From assembly GCA_000934455.1 (NCBI GenBank), contig KN885304.1:62001-126000 (forward strand): a DNA stretch of 64,000 nt. Direction: 5' to 3'. Positions within the stretch are counted from its first letter, which is position 1. Each line of letters starts with the position of its first letter. Positions 13,039-23,900 of this stretch are shown piece after piece. Below the pieces are notes generated by a model. The model saw only the letters and a program-made list of their open reading frames with translations, ran no database searches and was not told where the DNA came from. A program made the position numbers and the translations under genes. The stretch is from Apostichopus parvimensis. Taxonomy: Eukaryota > Echinodermata > Holothuroidea > Aspidochirotida > Stichopodidae.

Positions 13039-14062
13039 TTAAAGTAATTTGTGCAGTTAAACGAGGCAAAGAGACAAAAGCTTGTCGTTTAACCAACACC
13101 TTTCTGCTCCATTAAATGTCATTTCTGACAGTTTCAATGGGCAATAAAGATATTTCCGGCTTTTGAATGGGACGTTCTTAGAAATCCTGCTTCAAGGATA
13201 GCAAAGAATGCAAAACGTATAAAAAAAACAAAGAAACAAGAGCCCAGTGGGTACTAATGAATCCTTGCTTAGTGGAATATTAATGTGTTGTATGTCATCA
13301 ATCGATATCATAATATTTGTGCCCACATGTACCAGCTGTTAACCAACAACTGTATTCCAAGTTTGGATAGAATCTGAGTTAAGGTTGCGAAGTTATTGCA
13401 ATTTTAAATTTTGGTCCCTCCCCAAACTTGGACCCAAGAAAATGTTGCACCCAAATAGTCACAAAAGTATTGTGCCCCACAAATTTGGGCCCAAGCAAAG
13501 TGTCTCAAAATGCATTTGAGGTGGAAATCAAATTGGGCCCACACCACCTGGCACAAAAATGAGCCTGCAATTTTTTGGGGCCCAGATGGCCTACATTTAC
13601 CAGCTATTAATCAACAACAGTATACCAAGTTTGGCTGCAATCCAACTTCAGGTTGTGGAGTTAGTGCAATGTAAACAAAAATTTGGGCCCAAATGGTCAA
13701 AAACATTGGGCCCCACAAATTCAGGCCCAAAGAATGTGTCCCAAAATGCATTTGAGGTGGAAATAAAATTTGGGCCCACCCAGCCCAAAAATGGCCCCAG
13801 AATGATTGGGCCCAGATGGTCTACATGTTACCAACTATTAACCAACAACTTTATACCAAGTTTGGCTACAATCCAACTTCAGGCTGTCGAGTTATTGCAA
13901 TGTAAAGATTTTGAGGTTTGACCCCATATCCTCATCAATATTCATTCATTCATCGATAGAACACACCTCCTCAATTATAATTTACAACTGTATACCAAGT
14001 TTGGCTACAATCCGACTTCAGGTGCCGAGTTATTGCAATGTAAAGATTTTGAAGTTTGACCC

Positions 14063-14267
14063 TCTCAGTTGGGACATTTTTTTTATACTGTAGTGTTAGG
14101 TCTCACTTCAGAGCACTAGTATTGTCAGTACCAGCAGTATGAATATCATCTTTCTATCAGATCAAGGTAAGGAATTCTTTGTACTGACAATACCAGTGCT
14201 TTGAGAGCTTGATATTGTAGTACAGTTTAAAGAGGTATTAGCATTAGGGAAATTGTCCCAACTGGCT
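14063..14267. mobile_element. Small MITE (about 205 bp) with 9-bp target duplication
   Basis: The outer ends are inverted copies, CAGTTGGGACA and TGTCCCAACTG. Inside them a second inverted pair, GCACTAGTATTGTCAGTAC and GTACTGACAATACCAGTGC, makes the element nearly foldback. GTTTGACCC stands on both sides (14054-14062 and 14268-14276) as a 9-bp direct repeat. The neighbouring repeat unit carries the uninterrupted sequence GTTTGACCCCATA, giving an empty-site comparison. There is no coding sequence. An 8-bp reading of the duplication would fit hAT; 9 bp would fit a Mutator-like source. Confidence 0.75.
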
Positions 14268-14308
14268 GTTTGACCCCATCACCTCATTAATATTCATAAG
14301 GTCAGCCC

Positions 14309-14644
14309 TTAAAGGTATTGACGACTCGCCCCAAACCGTGTAGTGAAAAAGTTAACTTTTTCTCGTCGCTACAAAATGCAGACAGTAATGAAACGTGATA
14401 CCTTGTTATCTTTAGCTGGACCTGAGATGTCCATCGCTGTATCGTTAGTTAACTGTGCTGTGGGTATTGACCGCAGCTGTTTGTACTGAGGTACACTAGT
14501 GTCTAATTACCGACGGTAGCAAGCTGTGTGTGCATTTTCTGGGATCGATGGTGGTGCCTAACACTTCTGTTACACCTCATTCGAAACTAGGTCAGATTAC
14601 CAGCATTAGACGTTTCTTTTTGCGCGAGTCTTCACACCCTTTAA
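14309..14644. mobile_element. TTAA-flanked MITE, copy 1 (336 bp)
   Basis: It begins TTAAAGGTATTGACGACTCG and ends CGAGTCTTCACACCCTTTAA. The ends are inverted copies over about 20 bp with a few mismatches, and a TTAA lies at each edge as in piggyBac- or Kolobok-type insertions. The interior is shared with the copy at 31538-32146 (phrases such as CTACAAAATGCAGACAGTAA and GACCTGAGATGTCCA). There is no open reading frame. It is inserted in the composite repeat of 13.2-14.8 kb. Confidence 0.75.
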
Positions 14645-17074
14645 ATCAATAGGGCACACCTCCTTACTATAATTCACCTACATGGCAAGTATGATAACTA
14701 ACCATCACTCCGCTGTTGAGTTATCGCAGACCCAAACAAGTGTCACAGACACGCCCACACACGACAACCGGACTGTATGGGTTCCTTTGCTTCCAGCAAG
14801 GAACTAAAAACAAGATGTTTAACCCTCCCACCTCCTTCTAAACCTCTCTACGTGACCATAAACAAAGGTGACGTGACCATACGTGACCATAAGTGACCAT
14901 AAACAAAGGCAAAGAGAAACATTTACAAACAATGTTATTTCTTTTTTTCCTTTCTTAGAATTTATTTCCAGATATTTTGCTTCACATTTTTTTTTCAGGT
15001 CATTTTTTTTTTCTTAGCAAATTATGCATGCACTGAATTTCAATAGGTACATTTGACATATAAAAGCCACTACATTACATACAAACAAATATCAACATCA
15101 TGTAACCATGGTTACCTATAAAGAGAGTAGCATAATGAAGCCTCATTTTGCTGGGTAAGTCCTCCACGTCGTCTTTGTGAAATGGCACGATCCCTTTAAA
15201 TCATGAACGAGAGGGGTAAAAGGATTGCTTCGTAAATGTGAATTAACACAACCAGAATGAATGATGGGTGGATGGTCCATAAAATTGTCATCGGTTCAGA
15301 GCATCACAAGTCGAAGTTCTGAAGTCTCGCAGCAAATCCACTTCTTGTTGCTATCAGTCAATAATGAACAACAAGTATGAATGATCTTTAAGGAACGTAT
15401 CGAATGGATAAAAAGAAACTTAAACTTTCTGAAGCGATTACAGAAGTCACTGTTTCAATATACACTACAACACAGACTCTTTTCCAAATCATATTTTCTT
15501 GAGAATACTAACAAACAGTGAACGGTCTATTCCATTCGAGTGGTGAAGTTTTTTCAAAGTATTCCATATATCATTACCCTTTGTTAAAAAAACAAAAAAC
15601 TCTTCAATTGTTCAAGAAGCTACCTTTTCTACTCTGCTGGCTCACCAAAATAAAACAACAACTTGAGGAATTTTTAAAAGAGCTTTTTTGACAGTTTGGC
15701 AAGTAGCTGGTGCAAATAAACATCTTCTCATCTTTTCATTTTTTTTGTGGCCAATATCTGGAATAAACCAAGCTTCCCAGTTAAGTTTAGTTTAGTAAAC
15801 AAGTTAATAAATCCATCTGCTGATAAGTAGCTAAACCCCTTCTTACTACGCACTGGTCAAGATAGCCACTTGTTTTTAATTCTAGTTCATAATTCTTGCT
15901 ACAACAAATGCATACCACACTTACAACCCACTAATTCTTCTATAAACTAAACTCAACTTTACTCTTTTTTTTAACAGTTGGCAGCAAAAGCACCATATTT
16001 TCACAACCAAAAATAGATTTTAATAAAAGGAGAAAAAAAAATGTAATATGACTGCAACCAATAATACATTTTGAGAGACAGCACTCTTCCTACTGTCATT
16101 GTTGTTGCAACATTTTCGTAGGAAATAAAGAATTTAATCAAATTTGCCAGTCATGATTTAGCTTATCCCACCTCCTTACTTCATCTCAAGTTCCAGCTCT
16201 TCATAACCACAAACACCTTATGAATTCCCAATGTCACTCTTTAAATTGAAATAAAAAGGCAATAAAATAACTCTAGATAAGCAATAGGAATTGGATTAAC
16301 GCAACTGAATTGGTCCGGGTTACACATCAAACCATTTCTAATCTGACCTTTCCTAAGGTAGTCTGAATCGCAATTAAAAAAAAAATTAAACTCCTTATAT
16401 CTTACTTATCCAAGTTATTTTAAATACACTTAATACTGCTTTTGTTAAATCTTCAAAAGCTGAAAATTTGGAGTTGCAATAAAGACATATATATATGTGC
16501 GTCCATAACCGCTTCATTAAAATTACTTAAATAGCAACTCAATAGAATACAACTCTTCACATTGTTTAATTGAGTGATTGTAGTTGACAGACCCTGTTAA
16601 ATCCACAAATTTTTAGACCCACTACCCAGGATCTTCCATGAGGACTGGGCCACAACCCACCAGATCTCCCCCACCCCACCCCACCCTGCAGAATCAAAGC
16701 TCAGAATACATGAAAGCTAGCTTAGACTAAAGACTTGATGTTAAAGTAAATAAACTTCAGATATATTATTCACATCATGAAAACTCCTAAGACCCACCTG
16801 GTGTGACCCACCTGGTGTGACCCATCGGAAGTGAGTCACACGCCATAAGCTTGCAGACCATCAGTCTTATCAAAACAGCTAAGCTTCCAACTTTATAAAC
16901 TCTAATTAGTTTCTCTTAAAACTGACAAGATGGATCCAAAAGACTCTCTTTATTGCATTTCCCAACCACATCCCCAGGAGAATATACTCATTATTTCAAT
17001 CTTATAGCCTGATGAAATATGTCTACTATATATAAACATAGCATGCAAGGCTATAACATGACCATACTTACATT

Positions 17075-17180
17075 TGTGACTATACAGATGAATGCCATTG
17101 AACCACACTGTATCCATAACTGTCTTTTGTGACTATACAGATGATTGCCATGGAACCACACTGTATGAATAACTGTCAAT
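17075..17180. repeat. Two-copy direct repeat, about 56 bp
   Basis: GTGACTATACAGATGAATGCC and GTGACTATACAGATGATTGCC start two consecutive, nearly identical segments. Both continue through GGAACCACACTGTAT or TGAACCACACTGTAT to ATAACTGTC. This is a simple tandem duplication. Confidence 0.8.
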
Positions 17181-19195
17181 GATCTACTAGAATATGTTGA
17201 AGTTCAACATTTCTATCAAATCTACCGATATTAATGTCAAAACGAGACAGAAACACTACCTCTGGACTAACAAGACTCTCATATGAGAAGAACGCCTATA
17301 CAAGCATGTAGGCTACAGACTACAGTCATTATCTGTCTTGTACTGTTAAAGCCAATCGTAAGGTTTCTAAACAAATGCACATTCTTAACCTTCATACAGA
17401 ACTTTGCTCAATCAGCATGAATGAAACCAGTGAGACGTTAGATTCAATATAGAGCTAGATTCAATCAATTTGTGAACAAATCTGCCGATCTTATAAGAAT
17501 ACAGCTTGCGGCATTGTAGTAAGTTTCCATCCGAACAGCCAACAATCTACAATCTCCTATAAATTAACGATACTTAATCAGATTACACAGGTAGTCGAAC
17601 ACAAAAGAAAAGCTTTTCCATTCCTTTAGAAGGACATAGTGGATACCAAATTTGTCAACTGTTCGGGGGATCAAGTCGGCAGACACAAATTTTGCTTTCT
17701 GGTAAATTTGCATTTCATTTAATCATACGCAGATATTTTTGTGTTATTACCAGACCAAAACGGATTTGTGTGATAAACTACGATGTAGGAATTAATCAAT
17801 ACTTTTATAGCATCCTTGCCACACACACACACACCCACACATTCTTCCTTCTCCCCCAACAAACTTGCAGCATTCCTAGTTTCAAGCCATTTTTATTTGA
17901 TTATATAAACACTGAATTATTCTACTCAGTCCAACACAAACTCACAAACGGTTGAATATATATCCCAAATGTAACGTGATGAGTTGCCGTCCACATTTAA
18001 CTTTGCATTACAATTTTATTGCACAGCAAAGTGAAATGAATAACATTAATAATTGCATTTTGCCAAAGCCCCGACTAACAAAAGTGAATGGAAAAAAAAA
18101 AAAAACACTAACATTTACTACACACTGATCTTTGTCATGCCCTATGCCAGTAACAAGTTGAACTATGCAACCAATTTATACAAATTAAATAGACATGTTA
18201 TAAGCTTCGTAGGTATCTTACAATTTGCCTTTAAATAATTTTTTTTGCAAGGAAGAGGGAACAAAAAAAAATACATAAATAATAATACAGCATATCATAT
18301 TTTTTTCGGAAGGCCTTTGTTAATTTTAAACCTTCCATGAAAGTCATAAATTGCTTAGGAAATTAAGAAGCTACTTTTCCATAAGGCCACTGTAAACATC
18401 CCTGCAGCTAGCCTTGGCCTTAAACAACAATACAACCCACTATAACTATTAGGACCAATCCCCCCACCCTCTCCCCACCCTCCCTTTGCCATCCATAATT
18501 TATTTTGTCATGGTGAATAGGACCCCACATAACCTTCACTTACTTCTGCCTATGGACCACGTTGCAACCAACATGTTACACAATATTTTTTTATCAAAAA
18601 TATTAACCATGTGTCATTTACCAATTTTTCAGACAAATATCATTTTAATGAAAAGGCTAAAAATGACAACTCTATTGAAAATTACTTCTTCTAATAGATA
18701 GATAGGATCAGACTTACATTTAAAAAAATCAACAAACAAGCACTACTCAAACTGTTTGTGTTATGTTCCAATCCTATTACTTCAACAGATAAGCTCACTG
18801 CATCCCTACTTCAAATACAGACGTTACGGTCGCTGCTGACAGACGTTCGACATTTTTTTTTGTAAAGCAAAAAGGTTATAGATTAACTTATTTCTTAGCT
18901 CACATATTGCTTAGCATTATCCAGCATTGCATTACCTAAATACAACTTCATACATAGATTAGCAACTCATGCGACCATCTCCCCTAACACGGATCACATT
19001 TAACAGTATGTCACGAGTCCTTGAGAGAAAAGGAAAAAAATCCCATAGAATTCACTGTCTAAATTTACTTCACATCCTTACAATAGTCCAGCTTTTCAGG
19101 ATAACCTTTTTTTCCTCGTAAGTAGGTTAATAAAATCCACTACCTTTGAGTCCTGTACTCGGAATCTATGGATCTCTTCAGGGACTGCATAGCAT

Positions 19196-19277
19196 AGTAA
19201 GGACATTTTAGAGCTACAAGCATTAAACTGTGCAGTATATTCTCCTACTACAGTGTACTCGGCTAAAATGTCTTACT
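19196..19277. repeat. Short inverted repeat in the DYNC1LI 3' region
   Basis: AGTAAGGACATTTTAG (19196-19211) and CTAAAATGTCTTACT (19263-19277) are inverted copies with one bulged base, separated by about 50 bases. If transcribed as part of the DYNC1LI 3' UTR it would form a stem of about 15 bp. It could equally be a tiny decayed MITE. Confidence 0.5.
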
Positions 19278-20901
19278 AGTTTGGAAGACGCATTAAGATC
19301 ACTAATCGGTTCATAGAGAGATGGTTAGTAGGACTCAGGAGGTGAGAAATGAGTCCAAGTTAACTTTCTTCTTTGAATAAATGTGAAATTCCATCTCTCT
19401 TTCCCATCTAGGTTCTCAAATGACATTTAATCTATCGCAAATGATGCGACCATCAAATTAATCTCTTCACAGTTTACACAAAGAATCAGAAAGAAAACCA
19501 CCTTTAACAACCACAAATAGAAGGCATATCTTAATGAATGGCTAATTAAGCTCCCTTTTGTTCTGAGCTCAGATACTGTAATGACAGTGAAACCCCCCTC
19601 CCCCCCCCACAAAAAAAAGGGCGAGAAGTGCTGAACTGAAGCAAGAGTGCACTATATACTTGTGTGATATTTATCAAAATACTGTATAAAATCCTGTCAC
19701 CTTTTCCTTTAATGAACTGTACAATCTTGCTAAATGAAGACTTAGTCCAAGATCCCAATTAAAACAATAATACCTTGAAAGGTACAATCGGTTCATCTTC
19801 AGATATAACTTGAGGTAACAAAATATGCACTTTGTTCAACCTTTACGAGAGCGGGGATATCCTGTTAAATAAATGTTAATTAAATATCTTTAATCTAACA
19901 GGAAATGGACCGATTGAATTAGGATCTATGATATCACCTCAGACATTTGAAAAATCATCATCGAATATAACCTTTCAGTGTTTACAACATATCAGAAAAG
20001 AAAGACAAATCTGTATTGAATTCCTCTTCAGGTATCAAACCATTCACATTGGATTCAGTGTAAAAAAAAACAGTAATTCAACTCCAAAAATTCAATAGAC
20101 TAAAACAAAAGAAAGCAAAATGTGAAGTAAACTTTCCCAAACGTCGATGAGGAAAACAGGACTTGTTTCCCTCAGGTTTACGTGAGATACCATTAACCTG
20201 CCTGTACATGTAGAGGGGTTTCTCACCCTTCCTTAAAGCACTAATCTACATTGTTACTGCGGCAGTGCAATGCAAAGGAATACAAAACCGTCAAATGAAA
20301 TTATACAATGCAATAGAACAAATCTAGTCAACAAAATAGTGTTCAGTGTGATACCAGACAAACACAGCTTATGATATCACTGACCACCACCCCCCCCCCA
20401 CCTAAACCCCCTCCCTGACTTCTGTGTCCTCTTTCCCCTACGCAGCTCAATATTTTGGTTTTGTATGTATAAAATGTTAGCGAGAGAGTGAATCCTACCC
20501 TGCATCAGTACACCTTACAAAAGGACTATCATTTAAAACAATAACAGCCAGCAAGAAGGTTTTGAAGATAAACCGATGATTCCCATTTTTTTTGGTAGTA
20601 TTACCGTCGATCTCATCCACCAGCAACACTGGACTACTTAACCCTTACAATAATCTTTGACAACCACGAAGACTCCTCCTCTACCATCGACCAGTGGAGC
20701 CAGAATGCCACCTTTGTCGACTTGGAATAGTTTAAGCACACTTAATCTAAACGAAGGCCTTTAGCCTCCTTGTTTTCCCCTTTTGTCTTAGGCTGTTTAC
20801 CCAGCTTGATACCTGCATACCCATTAAGATGACTAATGAATGGTGCAATAAATACATGGACCTTTAAAGACTTAGCTGAAATTGAGATGCCGTAGTCATG
20901 A

Positions 20902-23900
20902 TCAGGATGCAGAGTTACTGGAAGGAGAGGTTGCTGATTGGCCGGGTACTGGCTTACGACCTTTAGTCATTCTGTCCAGTTCTGCGACGGCATCGCTCCT
21001 CACTGAACCAGCTGAGAGGAAGAAAAGGCATTCGGATATACAAGTTTTAAGCAAAGACGGTCGCGTAGATCTGCTATTAGACAATTATAACTTACTAAAA
21101 GATGACTTTTTAAAGTAGCTGTCTGAGTTGAGTAAGGAAGGGTTAGGAAGCTGACTGAAGCCCCATTTAATAGGAACTCTATCGATGTGATCATCCTAGA
21201 TGAAAAACAGCTTATACCAAGCCTTTGCTATCTGATGAGTTATAAGAGAACTGCAAGGGCAGACATGTAATTAAGGTGTAACCGTGGCAACTATTCCTAC
21301 TACTTCTGGTAACTAAGGATTACAATTACCAGCCAAGTCAATCGGGACTTGAGAGCATTTGCAAAACCATCAGTGACAGTAACACTAGTGACAGTAACAC
21401 CAGTGACAGTAACACTAGTGACAGTAACACCAGTGACAGTAACACTAGTGACAGTAACACTAGCGACAGTAACACTAGTGACAGTAACACTAGTGACACA
21501 AACACCAGTGACAGTGCACTAGGCCTGTATAACTGTAGAAATGTAACATAAACGGCTGCTTGAGGGTCTGTGGTGAGGTACTCATGACCCTATCATTACT
21601 AGCATATCAACAACAACACCTTGCTATTACAAAAGCCTGAGTTGGGCGATGGTAGTCATGCTCACAAAGATATAGTTTTCTCACGAGACAGGATGATTTA
21701 AAGATCTCAACCACCATTGATATATTTTCTAGTCAAACTCTAGTCAAACAAATAACATAAAATCATGATAGTTAACATTTCACTAAACACTAAGTTCATG
21801 CTCAAGCATCACAAACGTCTCTTGTTCTGTAACTTCTCTCTACAACTCTTCTACTTACTCGGCTTGCCAGGAGAACCTGCCGTCTTTTTACTCAACAAAC
21901 TGTTAAAGAAATTAGCTAAGACGCCCTCATTGGTGCCTGCAGCTGGTCCTGCTTCACCCTGATCGAATAAAAGAGAGAGAAAAGCAGGTGAAAGAGAAGG
22001 AAAAAATGGGAGTAGACCCGAAATACAATGCCAAAAACAAAGTCAGTCATCTTTAATTGCATATAATCATATTCACAGACACAAGACTGAACTGAATACC
22101 ATCCAAGGAGTTGTTAAGAAAAATGCAGAAAGCAGCTACATTGACACATTTTCTATTGGAGTTCTGTGCTTTCTTGGGGTCAAGGAACTGTTCTGCAACC
22201 TCAACCCCCCCCCCCCATCATCCCCCTCTAGCAACACCAATTCTACTGCAACTTATGGGACTGCTACATCATCTCATGTAGCATATATCAAACTTATGTT
22301 ACTTTAAAGCATTTACATCTGTGGTAGAGACTAAACTCCTAAGAGACTAAGTCCTGTCCCCCTTCCAGAATACAGTTACATATCAAACAGGGTGCCTACC
22401 CTCATTCTATTGGCTCCTGTTATTGGTGTGACATTGGCAACATTCGGCGATGTTCTCCTTTCTGGTAGTCTGACGCCAGGAGATTTCTGTGGTGATTCCT
22501 GCACGGTGAAGGTCAAAATACAAATGTTACTTCAAGAGTGACTTTCTTCTACATTTTGGTTTGTACTTTATTTCTGTTAACCTCAATAAGAATTGAAAAA
22601 AAAAAAAAAGTGAAGAAAAGCTAGAGGCTGTAATGTGGTTTAATTTAGGGTGAAAATTAACATGTAAGGGTTGAATTATTTTCCTTTAAATTAGTAAAAG
22701 GTTGAATTATTTTACCTTGCCTCCTGAGGAAGCTGTTTTACTAAGGACTCCCTGCTGCTTGAGTAAGAATGTCTGTTCATCCTCTGCTACAACCTCTTTG
22801 TTCTCTTGCAAGGTCTAGAAATCAAAGAATGTTGATCAGTTCAATACACAACATACAAGAGATCACTTCAGATCTGCTCCCTGTTACTATTACAGTTTCA
22901 TTTAATTTTTTTTAAATTTTTTTTAAAAATTTATTTATTATTTTTTTATTTCACTTGAATTCCCAATGCAGCCAATAACTTGTTGGCTGTTTCATTATTT
23001 GTGTAAATATTTCTTTGAAGAACAGATAAATGTGCAAACTTGGCCAAGTTTTTTGGCTTTTTTTTGGGGCAAGATTAATGTGTAACAACCACTTTACTTC
23101 AGAGGTAATTCTCTCTGAGAAGGTATGGGGAAAAGAAGCCTACTTTGTTATTCTTAGTGGTAGTTCACACATAAATACTATAATAAAACTTTGTAATGTC
23201 TCACACCAATTTTTGTTTTTTTCCCTCAAGTTTTCACAAATCAGTTTTACAAACTTTCTGTTATAAGAATGAATAATAAGTTCCTGTTTGATGACTGCCG
23301 TCTTTGCGTACATATTTAGCTTCACCTTAATGAAGAGTCAAACCTTACTTCCTGTTTTGAGAGCGAGCATCTAATTTCCATACACCTGGTATCACCTATA
23401 TGACAGTGTAGTATGGTTACCAAGGTTACCAGCAGACAGCACCTTCAGTACCACTAGATTTCTCCTTTGGATTACAAGTATAAGGCTCCCAGCACAAGGG
23501 TGAGTACGCCATCTTGCACAAGTGTCCTACACTAAACTTGAGTACGAGTACCACTAAAAATTTGAGTACAAGTACAAACAAGTACGAGTACTCACACTCA
23601 CTGCTAGTCTGGTTTGACCAACGACGACAAATAAAGAATTGTAAACCAAAAAGTCTTACCTTCCTCACGATTGGTTTCATGATGACCTCGTCAAATGATT
23701 TATCTGGGCTGAGGTTTGGCATGTTCTCATACAAAATGCTGATTTTCTGTAAACTGTCCCACCCTGATGGGCTGTAAAGTTAAATATTTTAACAAATATA
23801 GATTTGACTTTTTAATATCTTCCATATCTGATACCTACCAGGACACTAACAATACCCATCCCATCTTTAATACGATAGGTTACATTAAAATTATCAGTGT

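Larger units (their letters stand above)
13225..14815 (+). repeat. Composite repeat with about 240-bp tandem units
   Basis: A phrase beginning ACCAAGTTTGGCTACAATCC and followed by CAGG..GAGTTATTGCAATGTAAA recurs near 13350, 13625, 13855 and 13993. The spacers are rich in TTGGGCCCA and similar blocks. The first three units are about 230-275 bp apart; the fourth is shortened. The block opens near 13230 with GAGCCCAGTGGGTACTAATGA and closes near 14780 with TTCCTTTGCTTCCAGCAAGG. Two MITEs have inserted into it (14063-14267 and 14309-14644). The long open frame at 13559-13921 follows the repeat units and is not a gene. No transposase is seen. Confidence 0.7.
14830..20901 (-). other. DYNC1LI 3' flank, probably a very long 3' UTR
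   Basis: About 6 kb of AT-rich, largely single-copy sequence downstream (on -) of the DYNC1LI stop codon. It has no gene I recognise and none of the repeat families seen elsewhere in the window. The composite repeat ends just beyond it. Several AATAAA signals on the minus strand (seen as TTTATT on +, for example near 14962) are possible ends. Small features are a 56-bp direct duplication (about 17075-17180), an (AC)n run near 17820 and an inverted repeat at 19196-19277. Whether the whole stretch is transcribed is inference. Confidence 0.35.

Noticed and set aside
12689-13099. Open frames on both strands across 12.7-13.1 kb
   Set aside because: They run through 300 N and have no support outside the gap.
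13559-14093. Two adjacent + open frames of 120 and 60 codons
   Set aside because: They follow the repeated CCAAGTTTGGCT...GAGTTATTGCAATG units; similar reading in each unit comes from the repeat, not from a protein family.
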